64,000 nt of DNA from Rubrivivax sp. (GTDB lineage: Bacteria > Pseudomonadota > Gammaproteobacteria > Burkholderiales > Burkholderiaceae_C). Both the position numbers and the translations under genes were made by a program. Positions 1 to 8,265 of this stretch are shown here, one piece after another. The notes under the pieces were generated by a model. That model had not been told where the DNA came from. It did no database searches and saw only the letters and a list, made by a program, of their open reading frames with translations. Numbering within the stretch: the first letter of the stretch is position 1; each line of letters starts with the position of its first letter. Where the stretch lies: NCBI GenBank assembly GCA_016719535.1, contig JADJYX010000041.1:372001-436000 (forward strand), written 5' to 3'.

Positions 1-903
1 CTGGTCAGCGCCGATGCAGCGCCGGCGCTGCCGGGCCGCGCCAATGCTGCGGCCGGTGCCTGGGCACCGCTGCGCGGGCGCGTGCTGCTGGTGGAGGACA
101 ACCCCATCAACCAGGGCGTGGCCAAGGCCATGCTGGCCAAGCTGGGGCTGCAGTGGCAGCTGGCCGGCAACGGCCTGGAGGCCGTGCAGGCCGTGCAGGC
201 CGCGCAGGCGCAGGATTTCGACATCGTGCTGATGGACTGCCAGATGCCGGTGATGGACGGCTTCCAGGCCACCGCGGCGATCCGCGCGCTGCCCGACGGC
301 CGCGGCCGCCTGCTGCCCATCCTGGCCGTCACCGCCAATGCCATGCAGGGCGACGAGCAGCGCTGCCTGGACGCCGGCATGAACGGCTTCGTCGCCAAGC
401 CCTTCTCGCTGGGCACGCTGCAGGCCGCGCTGGCGCGCTGGCTGCCAGGTGCGGGGCCGGCAGCGGCCATCGCCGCACCGATCGGCGATCCGGTGGCCGA
501 ACCGGCCGCCGATGACGGCGCCGCCGATACCGGGCCGGCACCGCTGGAGCGCCCGGTGCTGAACCCGGCCGCGCTGGCGGCGCTGCGCGAGCTCGACGAT
601 CACGAGCAGGGCCTGCTGGCCGAGCTGGCGGCAGGCTTCGTCGAGATGGCCGGGCCCCAGCTCGAGGCCATCGCCGCCGCCCTCGCCGCCGGCGACGCCG
701 CCGCCCTGGCGCGCGGCGCGCACGCGATGAAGTCCGGCGCCGCCAACCTCGGCGCCGAGGCGCTCTCGGCCTGCTACCGCGAGCTCGAGCGCTGCGGCCG
801 CGAGCTGCGCATCGACGATGCACGCGCGCTGCTGGTGCGCACGCGCCAGCAGCAGGCGCGGGCGCTGAAGGCGCTGGGCCGGCTGAGCGGAGCCGCCGCA
901 TGA
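1..903 (+). CDS. Hybrid sensor histidine kinase, C-terminal receiver + Hpt part (5' truncated)
   Basis: The frame is open from the first base, so the gene begins outside the window. The visible part starts with a receiver domain: the acidic pocket is in LLVEDNPIN and the phospho-acceptor Asp is in LMDCQMPVMDG (about residue 79 of the visible part), with the conserved Lys in FVAKPF. A proline/alanine-rich linker follows. A C-terminal histidine phosphotransfer domain carries the motif HAMKSGAANLGA, whose His would accept phosphate. This is the output end of an unorthodox multistep phosphorelay kinase; the kinase core and sensor are missing because of the window edge. The GGDEF-EAL gene 61 bp downstream on the same strand, itself with a receiver domain, is a plausible phosphorelay partner. 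Family assignment is secure; the signal sensed is unknown. Confidence 0.9.
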   Translation: MVSADAAPALPGRANAAAGAWAPLRGRVLLVEDNPINQGVAKAMLAKLGLQWQLAGNGLEAVQAVQAAQAQDFDIVLMDCQMPVMDGFQATAAIRALPDGRGRLLPILAVTANAMQGDEQRCLDAGMNGFVAKPFSLGTLQAALARWLPGAGPAAAIAAPIGDPVAEPAADDGAADTGPAPLERPVLNPAALAALRELDDHEQGLLAELAAGFVEMAGPQLEAIAAALAAGDAAALARGAHAMKSGAANLGAEALSACYRELERCGRELRIDDARALLVRTRQQQARALKALGRLSGAAA

Positions 904-964
904 GCGTACCGGCCTCAGCCCGCCAAGCGCTCATTCCGCAGCACGCGGTGCGGAGGGCCGTCCC

Positions 965-3124
965 GTGACCGCCGCCGCGCCAGCGGAGCCGGTGCGCAGC
1001 ATCCTCGTCGTCGACGACGACCTCAATGCGCGGCTGATCATGCGTGCCGCGCTGCGCAAGGCCGGCTACGAGGTGCTGCTGGCCGAGGGCGGCGCCGACG
1101 CGTTGCGCCAATACCGCGCCCGGCCCTGCGACCTGGTGATGCTCGACGTCGACATGCCCGATCTCGACGGGCACGAAGTCTGCCGCATCCTGCGCGCCGA
1201 GGTCGACCCGCTGCTGCCGGTCGTCATGGTCACCGGCATGGACGACCTCGAATCGGTGCAGGCGGCCTACGACAGCGGCGCCACCGATTTCATCGCCAAG
1301 CCGGTCAACTGGGCGCTGATCGGGCACCGTGTGCGCTACCTCTTGCGCATGCACGACGCGCTGCTGAGCCTGCGCGAGGCCGAGGCCCGCCACGCGGCGG
1401 TGCTCGATGCCATACCCGACCTGCTGTTCGAGGTCGACCTCGACGGCACCTACCTGGATTACCGCGCGCCGCGCCGCGAGCTGCTGGCGGCGCCGGCGGA
1501 GGCCTTTCTCGGGCGCACGATCGCCCAGGTGCTGCCGACGGCCGTCGCCGAGGTCTGCATGGCCGCGCTGCGCGAGGCGCACCACAGCGGCCAGTCCAAC
1601 GGCCGCCAGTTCGAGCTGACGCTGCCGCAGGGGTCGACCTGGTTCGAGCTGTCGGTGGCGCGCAAGGCGGTGGCGCCGGGCGCCAGCCCGCGCTTCATCA
1701 TGCTCTCGCGCGAGATCACCGATCGCAAGCAGGCCGAGGCGCGCATCGCGCGGCTGGCCTATTTCGACAGCCTCACCGGACTGCCGAACCGGCAGTCCTT
1801 CCTCGAGCGTGTCGACCGCGCCATCCGCCGCGCCGGCCAGAAGGGCGAGCGCCTGGCGGTGCTGTTCATGGACCTCGACGGTTTCAAGGTCGTCAACGAC
1901 ACGCTCGGCCACGCCGCCGGCGACCAGCTGCTGCGCTGGGCTGCCGACCGCCTGCGCGACGGCCTGCGGCCGACCGACCTGCTGTCGCGCCCGATGGGCC
2001 TGCACGGCGCCGGCGAGGAGGCGCTGCAGCTGGCACGGCTGGGCGGCGACGAATTCACGGCGCTGCTGCAGGACATCGACCGCCCCGAGGACGCGCTGGC
2101 GGTGGCTGCGCGCATCGGCGAGCTGATGCAGCGGCCCTTCGTGCTCGACGGCCAGCCGGTGCGCGTGGGCGCCAGCATCGGCATCGCGCTCTTCCCCGAC
2201 GACGGCACCGACGCGGCCACGCTGCTCAAGCATGCCGATACCGCGATGTACCACGCCAAGAGCGCCGGCCGCGGCCGCGCGCAGCTCTACAGCGCCGACC
2301 AGACGGCCGCCATCGTCGAGCGCGTGACGATCGAGCGCCAGTTGCGCGAGGCACTGCGGCGCGACGAATTCCGGCTTGTCTACCAGCCCGTGGTCGACAC
2401 CACGACAGGCCAGGTGCGCACGCTGGAGGCCTTCATCCGCTGGCACCACCCCGCGCGCGGCGTGCTCGCGCCGGCGGATTTCATCCGCCTGGCCGAGGAA
2501 CTGGGGTTGATCGAGGCCATCGACGACTGGGTGCTGCGCACCGCCTGCGCCGACGCGGCAGGCTGGCCGGTGGGGGTGAGCGTCAACCTCTCGCCGCTGC
2601 TCGTCGGCAAGCCCGGACTGGCCGCGCGCGTGCTGCGGGCCCTGCAGGGCAGCGGCCTGCCGCCGCAACGGCTGGGGCTGGAGGTCACCGAGACCGCGCT
2701 GCTGGCCGACAGCGAGCAGGCCCGCGCGGCATTGACGGCGCTGCACGAGGCCGGCATCGCCATCGTGCTGGATGATTTCGGCACCGGCTATTCGTCGCTG
2801 GCCTATCTGGCGCGCATGCCGATCGACGCCATCAAGATCGACCGCGGATTTGTCGGCCGGCTGCTCGACGACGCCGAAAGCGAGGCCATCGTGCGCGCCG
2901 TGCTGGCGATGGCCGACAGCCTGGGCCTGGGCGTGATCGCCGAGGGCGTGCAGACGCCGATGCAGGCGCAGCGCCTGGCCGCGCTGAACTGCCCGGTGAT
3001 GCAGGGCTTCTGGCTGGCTGCGCCGGTGCCGGCGGCCGAGGTGCCGGCGCTGCTGGCGCGCGACAGGGCACCGGCGCTGCCGACGCGTGACGAGGCGCCG
3101 CGGCCCGCTGCCGACAGGCACTGA
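965..3124 (+). CDS. Response regulator with PAS, GGDEF and EAL domains
   Basis: A 719-aa soluble cyclic-di-GMP protein starting at GTG 965. Domains in order: receiver (residues ~12-130, DDD at 17-19, phospho-acceptor D61 in LVMLDVDMPDLDG, Lys in FIAKP), PAS (~145-255), GGDEF (~262-435, motif RLGGDEF at 358-364) and EAL (~455-705). The GGDEF domain has an extra ~16 residues between DLLSR and ARLGGDEF, and no RxxD inhibitory site at the usual spacing. The EAL signature reads EAF (488-490), but the Glu is kept and the DDFGTGYSSL loop is intact, so phosphodiesterase activity is likely. Both synthesis and hydrolysis of c-di-GMP are possible. It follows the phosphorelay kinase on the same strand, which suggests control by phosphorylation of D61. 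Confidence 0.93.
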   Translation: MTAAAPAEPVRSILVVDDDLNARLIMRAALRKAGYEVLLAEGGADALRQYRARPCDLVMLDVDMPDLDGHEVCRILRAEVDPLLPVVMVTGMDDLESVQAAYDSGATDFIAKPVNWALIGHRVRYLLRMHDALLSLREAEARHAAVLDAIPDLLFEVDLDGTYLDYRAPRRELLAAPAEAFLGRTIAQVLPTAVAEVCMAALREAHHSGQSNGRQFELTLPQGSTWFELSVARKAVAPGASPRFIMLSREITDRKQAEARIARLAYFDSLTGLPNRQSFLERVDRAIRRAGQKGERLAVLFMDLDGFKVVNDTLGHAAGDQLLRWAADRLRDGLRPTDLLSRPMGLHGAGEEALQLARLGGDEFTALLQDIDRPEDALAVAARIGELMQRPFVLDGQPVRVGASIGIALFPDDGTDAATLLKHADTAMYHAKSAGRGRAQLYSADQTAAIVERVTIERQLREALRRDEFRLVYQPVVDTTTGQVRTLEAFIRWHHPARGVLAPADFIRLAEELGLIEAIDDWVLRTACADAAGWPVGVSVNLSPLLVGKPGLAARVLRALQGSGLPPQRLGLEVTETALLADSEQARAALTALHEAGIAIVLDDFGTGYSSLAYLARMPIDAIKIDRGFVGRLLDDAESEAIVRAVLAMADSLGLGVIAEGVQTPMQAQRLAALNCPVMQGFWLAAPVPAAEVPALLARDRAPALPTRDEAPRPAADRH

Positions 3125-3339
3125 CCGGGCGACACGCGTCCGCTCACGCCCCGCATCACGCGTCCGCAGACGGCCGGCAGCGCGGCGCGGCGCGCGCAGC
3201 ACCGTGGGCTTGTCGGTGGCGGCAGCGGCGCTGCTGCCGGCTATCGTGCCGCGCGCGGCGCTGGCGCGCCGATCGGCGCCTGGATCGGTGCGCGCCACGG
3301 CGGCGCAGCCCGCCTGATGCCGGCATAACATGGCCGCCC

Positions 3340-4326
3340 ATGGTTTCATCGTCCCCGCCCCGGCGGCGCGCCGTGCTGGCCGCGCTGGCCGCCGGCGCGG
3401 TTCTGCCCGGCGCCCTGCACGCCCAGCCCCGCTTTCCCGAGCGCGCCATCACGCTGCTGGTGCCCTTCGCCCCCGGCGGCATCGCCGACCTCACCGCGCG
3501 TGCGGTGGCCGAGCACATGGGCCGCACGCTGGGCCAGCCGGTGGTGGTCGAGAACAAGCCCAGCGCCGGCAGCATCGTCGCCAGCCAGGCGGTGGCCACC
3601 GCCCGGCCCGACGGCCACACGCTGCTGCTGATGAGCAACGCCAATGCGGTGAGCGTCGGGCTGTTCAGGAAGCTGCCCTACGACCCGGTGAAGGACTTCG
3701 CCCCCGTCAGCACGCTGGGCTATTTCGACATCGGCCTCTTCGTGGCCGGCCCTTCGCGCTTCGCGACGCTGAAGGATGCGGTGGCCTTTGCCAGGGCCAA
3801 CCCGGGCAGGCTCAACGTCGGCACCATCGCGCCCGGCAGCACGCAGCACCTGAGCGCCAAGCTGTTCGAGACGGTGGCCGGCATCGACGCGCTGGTGGTG
3901 CCGTACAAGGGCTCGCCGGCGGTGCTGACGGCACTGCGCGCCGGCGAGATCGACCTCGCCTTCGAGGTGCTGGGCCCGATGGTGCCGCAGGTGGCGGCCG
4001 GTGTCGTGCGTGCGCTGGCCGTGTCGTCGGATCGCCGCAACCCGGCGCTGCCCGACGTGCCTACCGTGCAGCAGGCCGGCGTGGCCGGCTACAACGTGGC
4101 CAGCTGGAATGCCATCGCGGCACCGGCCGGCACGCCGCCCGAGGTGATCGCCCTGCTGAACCGGGCCGTGCGCGAAGCCGTGGCCGCGCCCGCGGTGCAG
4201 GACAAGCTGGGCCGCGCCGGCATGCGTGTGCAGGGCAGCAGCCCGGCCGAACTGCAGGCGCTGCTGGCCGGCGAGATCAAGCGTTGGGGCGAGGTGATCC
4301 GGGCGGCGAAGATCGAGCCCGAGTAG
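3340..4326 (+). CDS. Bug-family tripartite tricarboxylate transporter receptor
   Basis: A 328-aa periplasmic solute receptor of the Bug (TctC-like) family. The N-terminus has a PRRRAVLAALAAGAVLPG segment, compatible with a Tat or Sec signal ending at LHAQP. The mature part begins with the family hallmark FPERAITLLVPFAPGGI, followed by ADLTARAVAEHMG and VVENKPSAGS, the two loops that line the dicarboxylate-binding pocket in known Bug structures. Such receptors bind organic acids and amides; the substrate is not predictable. No TctA/TctB membrane genes lie nearby, so this is an orphan receptor. It is convergent with the amidase operon that begins at 9783 and ends at 4342. Confidence 0.92.
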   Translation: MVSSSPPRRRAVLAALAAGAVLPGALHAQPRFPERAITLLVPFAPGGIADLTARAVAEHMGRTLGQPVVVENKPSAGSIVASQAVATARPDGHTLLLMSNANAVSVGLFRKLPYDPVKDFAPVSTLGYFDIGLFVAGPSRFATLKDAVAFARANPGRLNVGTIAPGSTQHLSAKLFETVAGIDALVVPYKGSPAVLTALRAGEIDLAFEVLGPMVPQVAAGVVRALAVSSDRRNPALPDVPTVQQAGVAGYNVASWNAIAAPAGTPPEVIALLNRAVREAVAAPAVQDKLGRAGMRVQGSSPAELQALLAGEIKRWGEVIRAAKIEPE

Positions 4327-4341
4327 CGTGCTGGCGCGGGG

Positions 4342-5769
4342 TCAGGGCCGCTGAGCGAACAGCTCGCCCGCCAGGTTCTGGTAGCCCTGCGCCGCGTGCA
4401 GCAGCGCGGCATCGCCCTGCGGCCGGCCGATCAGCTGGATGCCGCAGGGCCAGCGGCCGTTGGCGTGGAAGCCCGCCGGCAGGCTGATGGCCGGCAGGCC
4501 GGCGAAGGTGGCGTACAGCGTCACCTCCATCCAGCGGTGGTAGGTGTCCATCGTCCGGCCAGCAATGCGGCGCGGCCAGGTCTCGCCGATCGCGAAGGGC
4601 CAGGTCTGCGCCACCGGCAGCGCCAGCAGGTCCAAGCGCTGGAAGATGCCGAGCAGGTGCTGATAGAAGGCGCTGCGCACCGCGGCGGCCTGCATGAAGT
4701 CCTGGTTGCCCAGGCCCTCGCCCTGGTCCATCTCCCACAGCGCCTCGGGCTTGACCTGGTCGCGGCGGGCGCCGGGTGTGGCCAGTGCGGCAGCGACGCC
4801 GGGCGCCACCAGCGCGCGCCGCCAGCGCAGCCAGGCCTGCCACAGCGCGTCGGCATCGAACCCCAGCGCGGTCGGCTCGACGACCGCACCGCCGCCCTGC
4901 AGGCGCTGCAGCGCCTGTTCGCACACCGACAGGATGCCGTCCTCCATCGGCAGATGGCCGCCCAGGTCGCCCAGCCAGCCGATGCGCAGGCCGCGCACGT
5001 CGGCATCGGCCGGCGGCACGAAGTCGCGCGGGCCCTCGGCGATGGACAGCGGCACGCGCGCATCGTGTCCGGCCTGGATGGACAGCAGCTGCGCCACGTC
5101 GCGCACCGTGCGGCCCATCGGTCCGTCGGTGGCCAGCTGGCTGACGAAATGGTCGGCCTTGGGCCAGCCCGGCACGCGGCCCTGGCTGGGCCGCAGGCCG
5201 ATGACGTGGTTCCAGCCCGCGGGGTTGCGCAAGGACCCCATGAAGTCGGAGCCGTCGGCCACCGGCAGCAGCCGCAGCGCCAGCGCCACCGCGGCACCGC
5301 CGCTGCTGCCGCCGCAGGTCACCGCCTCGTCCCAGGCGTTGGGCGTGGCGCCGAACAGCGGGTTGTAGGTGTGCGAGCCGAGGCCGAATTCCGGCATGTT
5401 GGTCTTGCCGATGACGATGCAGCCGGCGGCCTTCATGCGCGCCACGTAGAGGCTGTCGACCGCGGGCAGCGCGTGTTGCAGCAGCGGCGAGCCGAAGGTG
5501 GTGGGGAATCCCGTCGCCTGACCGGTGTCCTTGATGGCCTGCGGGATGCCGTGCAGCCAGCCCATCGACTGCCCGCGCGCCAGCATCGCATCGCGCTCGT
5601 CGGCCTGGCGCAGCAGGTCGTCGTCGGCGGCCAGGTTGACGATGGCGTTGGCGTGCGGGTTGATCGCGTGGATGCGCGCCAGGTAGGCCTGCATCACCTC
5701 GCGGCACGAGACCTGGCGGGCGTGGATGGCGGTGCTGAGGGCGTGGGCGTCGAGGTCGGTGAGGTCCAT
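4342..5769 (-). CDS. Amidase (amidase-signature family), distal operon gene
   Basis: A 475-aa amidase-signature enzyme that would hydrolyse a carboxamide to acid and ammonia in the cytoplasm. The Ser-cisSer-Lys triad is visible: Lys80 in GIPQAIKD, the cis-Ser in CGGSSGG (about 155-156), and the nucleophile Ser179 in GSDFMGSLRNPAG. The last motif is a variant of the common GTDTGGSIRIPA. The start at 5769 (MDLTDLDAHAL) gives the normal family length. The reading frame runs open upstream through two neighbouring genes, but that is a GC-rich artefact. It is the last gene of the minus-strand operon that includes a second amidase and an M81 peptidase. The substrate is unknown; the exact class (GatA-like or aryl/alkyl amidase) cannot be set from sequence. 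Confidence 0.9.
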   Translation of the reverse strand: MDLTDLDAHALSTAIHARQVSCREVMQAYLARIHAINPHANAIVNLAADDDLLRQADERDAMLARGQSMGWLHGIPQAIKDTGQATGFPTTFGSPLLQHALPAVDSLYVARMKAAGCIVIGKTNMPEFGLGSHTYNPLFGATPNAWDEAVTCGGSSGGAAVALALRLLPVADGSDFMGSLRNPAGWNHVIGLRPSQGRVPGWPKADHFVSQLATDGPMGRTVRDVAQLLSIQAGHDARVPLSIAEGPRDFVPPADADVRGLRIGWLGDLGGHLPMEDGILSVCEQALQRLQGGGAVVEPTALGFDADALWQAWLRWRRALVAPGVAAALATPGARRDQVKPEALWEMDQGEGLGNQDFMQAAAVRSAFYQHLLGIFQRLDLLALPVAQTWPFAIGETWPRRIAGRTMDTYHRWMEVTLYATFAGLPAISLPAGFHANGRWPCGIQLIGRPQGDAALLHAAQGYQNLAGELFAQRP

Positions 5770-5783
5770 GGGATGGCTTCCGT

Positions 5784-6254
5784 TCAGGGCTTCTTCGTGC
5801 AGTCGCAGACATCGTGGCCGTTGTCGATCACCACCTTCCAGCGGCCATCGGCCTCGCGCCGCCAGGTGGAGGCGTAGCGTGCGACCAGCTTGCCGTCGGG
5901 CAGGCTCACCGGGCCTTCGCTGTAGGCCAGCTGGCCGCTGGACAGCACCTCGACGACCGCGGGCTTCCACGCGAACGGCGCCTGCGGCTGGCGGAAGAAG
6001 CGTTCCCAGTGCGCCAGGATCGCGGGCTTGCCGCGCAGCGGCTGGCCGCCGTTGACGAAGGTGGCGTCGTCGGCGATCCATTCGCCGAAGGCCTTGAAGT
6101 CGCGGGCCGCCATCGTGGCCGCGAAGGCGGTCTCGGCGGCGCGCACCTGCTCGGCCAGCAGCGTCAGGTCGGGCGGCGGCGTGGCGCAGCCGGCCAGCGC
6201 CAGGGCCAGGGCCAGCAGCCCGGTGGGCAGGCGCAGCAGGGCGCGGCGGTGCAT
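5784..6254 (-). CDS. NTF2-like (DUF4440/SnoaL-type) lipoprotein
   Basis: A 156-aa protein with a lipoprotein signal: basic start MHRRALLRLP, hydrophobic stretch, then lipobox ALAGC with the lipidated Cys at 23. The mature domain (AETAFAATMAARDFKAFGEWIADDATFVNG and WRREADGRWKVVIDNG) has the pattern of NTF2-like DUF4440 proteins, which form a small cone with a ligand pocket. It lies between two amidase genes with 12-14 bp gaps, so it is co-transcribed. A substrate-binding or enzymatic role in the envelope is possible, but no catalytic residues can be assigned. Confidence 0.82.
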   Translation of the reverse strand: MHRRALLRLPTGLLALALALAGCATPPPDLTLLAEQVRAAETAFAATMAARDFKAFGEWIADDATFVNGGQPLRGKPAILAHWERFFRQPQAPFAWKPAVVEVLSSGQLAYSEGPVSLPDGKLVARYASTWRREADGRWKVVIDNGHDVCDCTKKP

Positions 6255-6266
6255 CGTGCGCTCCGA

Positions 6267-7781
6267 TCAGGCGGCAAAGGGCATGGGCGCCGGGCCGTGC
6301 GCCGCCTCCCACTGGGCCGCCACGCGCAGCAGCAGCGCGTCCTGGCCATGCGGCGCGGCCAGCATGGCGCCGATGGGCAGCCCGCTCGACGAACGGCCCA
6401 CCGGCAGGCTGATCGCCGGCGCGCCGGTGGCATTGGCCAGCGGGCAGAAGGGCGTATAGCGCCACAGGCCCTGCGGGCCCAGCCGGTAGTCGATGAAGTC
6501 CGGCTTGTCCATCGTGAAGCGGCCCAGCACCGCGGGCGGTTCGGCCAGCGTGGGCGTCAGCAGCAACTCGAAGCGCTCGTGGAATTGCGCCAGCCGCCGG
6601 CCCAGCCGGTGGAAGGTGTTCACCGCGGCCAGGTAGTCGGTGGCCTTGAAGGCAGCGGCGGTCTGCCAGGCGCTCCAGACCACGGGCTCGACCTCGCCCT
6701 GCGTGACCGGCCGGCCACGCTGCTGCTGCAACTGGTCGAGGAAGAGCGCGGTGCCGGTGGCCACGCCCTGCATCACCGGGTAGACGACATCGTGCGTGCT
6801 GAAGTCGAGCGTGGCCGTCTCGACCTCGTGGCCCAGGCGCTGCAACTGGTCGGCGAAGGCGCGGATCGCCGCGGCCACCTCGGGGTGAACCGGATCGCCT
6901 TCGAAAAACTGGTTGATCACGCCGATGCGCAGCCCGCGCGGCGCCTCGGCGAGCGCCGCTTCGCAGCTGGCCGGCAGCACCGGTGCGGCATAGGGGGCGC
7001 CGGGGTCGCTGCCGGCGGTGGCGTCGAGCGCGCGCGCGCAGTCGCGCACGCTGCGCGTGACGACATGGTCGGTGGTCAGGCCGCCCCAGCCTTCGCCGGC
7101 CAGCGGGCCGGTGGGCATCAGCCCGCGGCTGGGCTTGAGGCCGATCAGCCCGCAGGCCGAGGCCGGGATGCGGATCGAGCCGGCGCCGTCGTTGGCGTGG
7201 GCGATCGTCACCATGCCGCTGGCGGTGGCCGCGGCGGCACCGCCGCTGGAGCCGCCCGGCGAATGCGCTCGGTGCCAGGGGTTGCGCGTGGGGCCGCCGT
7301 AGGCCACCGCCTCGGTGGTGGCGCTCATGCCCATCTCGGGGCTGGTGCTGCGGCCGAAGGGTACGAAGCCGGCGGCGAGATAGCGCTGCGTCAGCGTGCC
7401 GTCCACGGCCCAAGGGGCGCCGTCGGGAAACAGGCGCGAACCCATGCGCGAGGGCAGGCCGCGGTGCGCGGTGGCCGGCCCGACGTCCTTCAGCAGCAGC
7501 GGCACGCCGAAGAAGGGGCGACGCTGCAGCAAGGCGGCGCGCTCGGCGTCGCTGCGGCAGGCGGCGAGTTCGGCGTCCAGCACCTGCGCCTGCTGGCGGC
7601 CGAGATCGGGGGCCAGGCGGCAGACGGCGTTGAGATGCGGGTCCATCGCGGCCACGTCGGCCAGCGTGCGCTCCAGCGCCTGCACGGCGCTGCAGTCGCC
7701 GCGCACGATGGCCTGCGCCAGCGCGGTGGCGTCGCCGGTAAACCAGGGGCGGGGCAGGGGGGTCGACGTCGGGTGGGTCAT
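6267..7781 (-). CDS. Amidase (amidase-signature family)
   Basis: A 504-aa amidase-signature protein, distinct from the one encoded just downstream. Triad residues are clear: Lys98 in PLLLKDVGPA, the cis-Ser in SPGGSSGGAAAA, and the nucleophile Ser in NDGAGSIRIPAS. The C-terminal third has the AISLPVG loop typical of GatA-like amidases. Its start codon overlaps the stop of the acetyltransferase gene by 4 bp (7778-7781), so the two are translationally coupled. Together with the second amidase and an M81 peptidase it suggests breakdown of an amide- or peptide-like compound. No gatB or gatC lies nearby, so a tRNA amidotransferase role is unlikely. Confidence 0.92.
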   Translation of the reverse strand: MTHPTSTPLPRPWFTGDATALAQAIVRGDCSAVQALERTLADVAAMDPHLNAVCRLAPDLGRQQAQVLDAELAACRSDAERAALLQRRPFFGVPLLLKDVGPATAHRGLPSRMGSRLFPDGAPWAVDGTLTQRYLAAGFVPFGRSTSPEMGMSATTEAVAYGGPTRNPWHRAHSPGGSSGGAAAATASGMVTIAHANDGAGSIRIPASACGLIGLKPSRGLMPTGPLAGEGWGGLTTDHVVTRSVRDCARALDATAGSDPGAPYAAPVLPASCEAALAEAPRGLRIGVINQFFEGDPVHPEVAAAIRAFADQLQRLGHEVETATLDFSTHDVVYPVMQGVATGTALFLDQLQQQRGRPVTQGEVEPVVWSAWQTAAAFKATDYLAAVNTFHRLGRRLAQFHERFELLLTPTLAEPPAVLGRFTMDKPDFIDYRLGPQGLWRYTPFCPLANATGAPAISLPVGRSSSGLPIGAMLAAPHGQDALLLRVAAQWEAAHGPAPMPFAA

Positions 7782-8263
7782 CGCTTCACCTGTTTTTCCA
7801 TGAAGACCGACAGCGGGTCGGGTGCGTAGTCACCGAAGGGGCCGCGCCGGGCATAGCCGGCACGTTCGTAGAACGCCAGTGCGGCGTGCTGCAGCACGCC
7901 GGTCTCCAGGCGCAGCAAGGTGCAGCCGCGGTCGACGGCGGCGCATTCGAGAAAGGCCAGCAGCGCCCGCGCGCGCCCACCGCCGCGCCACGGCGGCTGC
8001 AGATACATGCGCTTGAGCTCGCCCCAGCCGCCGGGCTCGAGCACCACCGCGCCGCAGCCCACGGCATGACCCTCCGCGAGGCGCGCCACCGCGAAGACCA
8101 CCTCGGGTTGCAGCAGCGCCGCGATGTGAATGCCATGGTGGCTCTCGGGCGGGTACAGCGGCTTCTGGTAGGCGTCGAGCTCGTCGATCAGCGCGAGCAC
8201 CTCGGGCTGGTCGGGCGCTTCGAGCGCGATGCATACCGCGCCGCCGGCGGCCCCCGTCGCCAT
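7778..8263 (-). CDS. GNAT-family N-acetyltransferase
   Basis: A 161-aa cytoplasmic acetyltransferase. The acetyl-CoA pyrophosphate loop is seen in PPWRGGGRARALL, preceded by the beta-strand LKRMYLQ and followed by LLRLETGVLQHAALAFYERAGY, the usual C-terminal half of GNAT domains. The N-terminal LIDELDAYQKPLYPPES is common in PanZ/YedL-like GNATs. The start at 8263 lies 2 bp after the stop of the M81 peptidase gene, and the end overlaps the amidase start by 4 bp, so it sits mid-operon. It may acetylate an amine released by the amidases or peptidase, or detoxify the substrate; this is inference. Confidence 0.9.
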   Translation of the reverse strand: MATGAAGGAVCIALEAPDQPEVLALIDELDAYQKPLYPPESHHGIHIAALLQPEVVFAVARLAEGHAVGCGAVVLEPGGWGELKRMYLQPPWRGGGRARALLAFLECAAVDRGCTLLRLETGVLQHAALAFYERAGYARRGPFGDYAPDPLSVFMEKQVKR

Positions 8264-8265
8264 GC

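Noticed and set aside
329..3349. 1006-aa minus-strand open frame
   Set aside because: It runs antisense to the kinase and GGDEF-EAL genes. The protein is Arg/Ala/Gln/His-rich with no family motif; a by-product of high GC.
4342..7413. 1023-aa amidase fusion
   Set aside because: Only the part after 5769 has amidase motifs. The upstream part is the other amidase and lipoprotein genes read out of frame.
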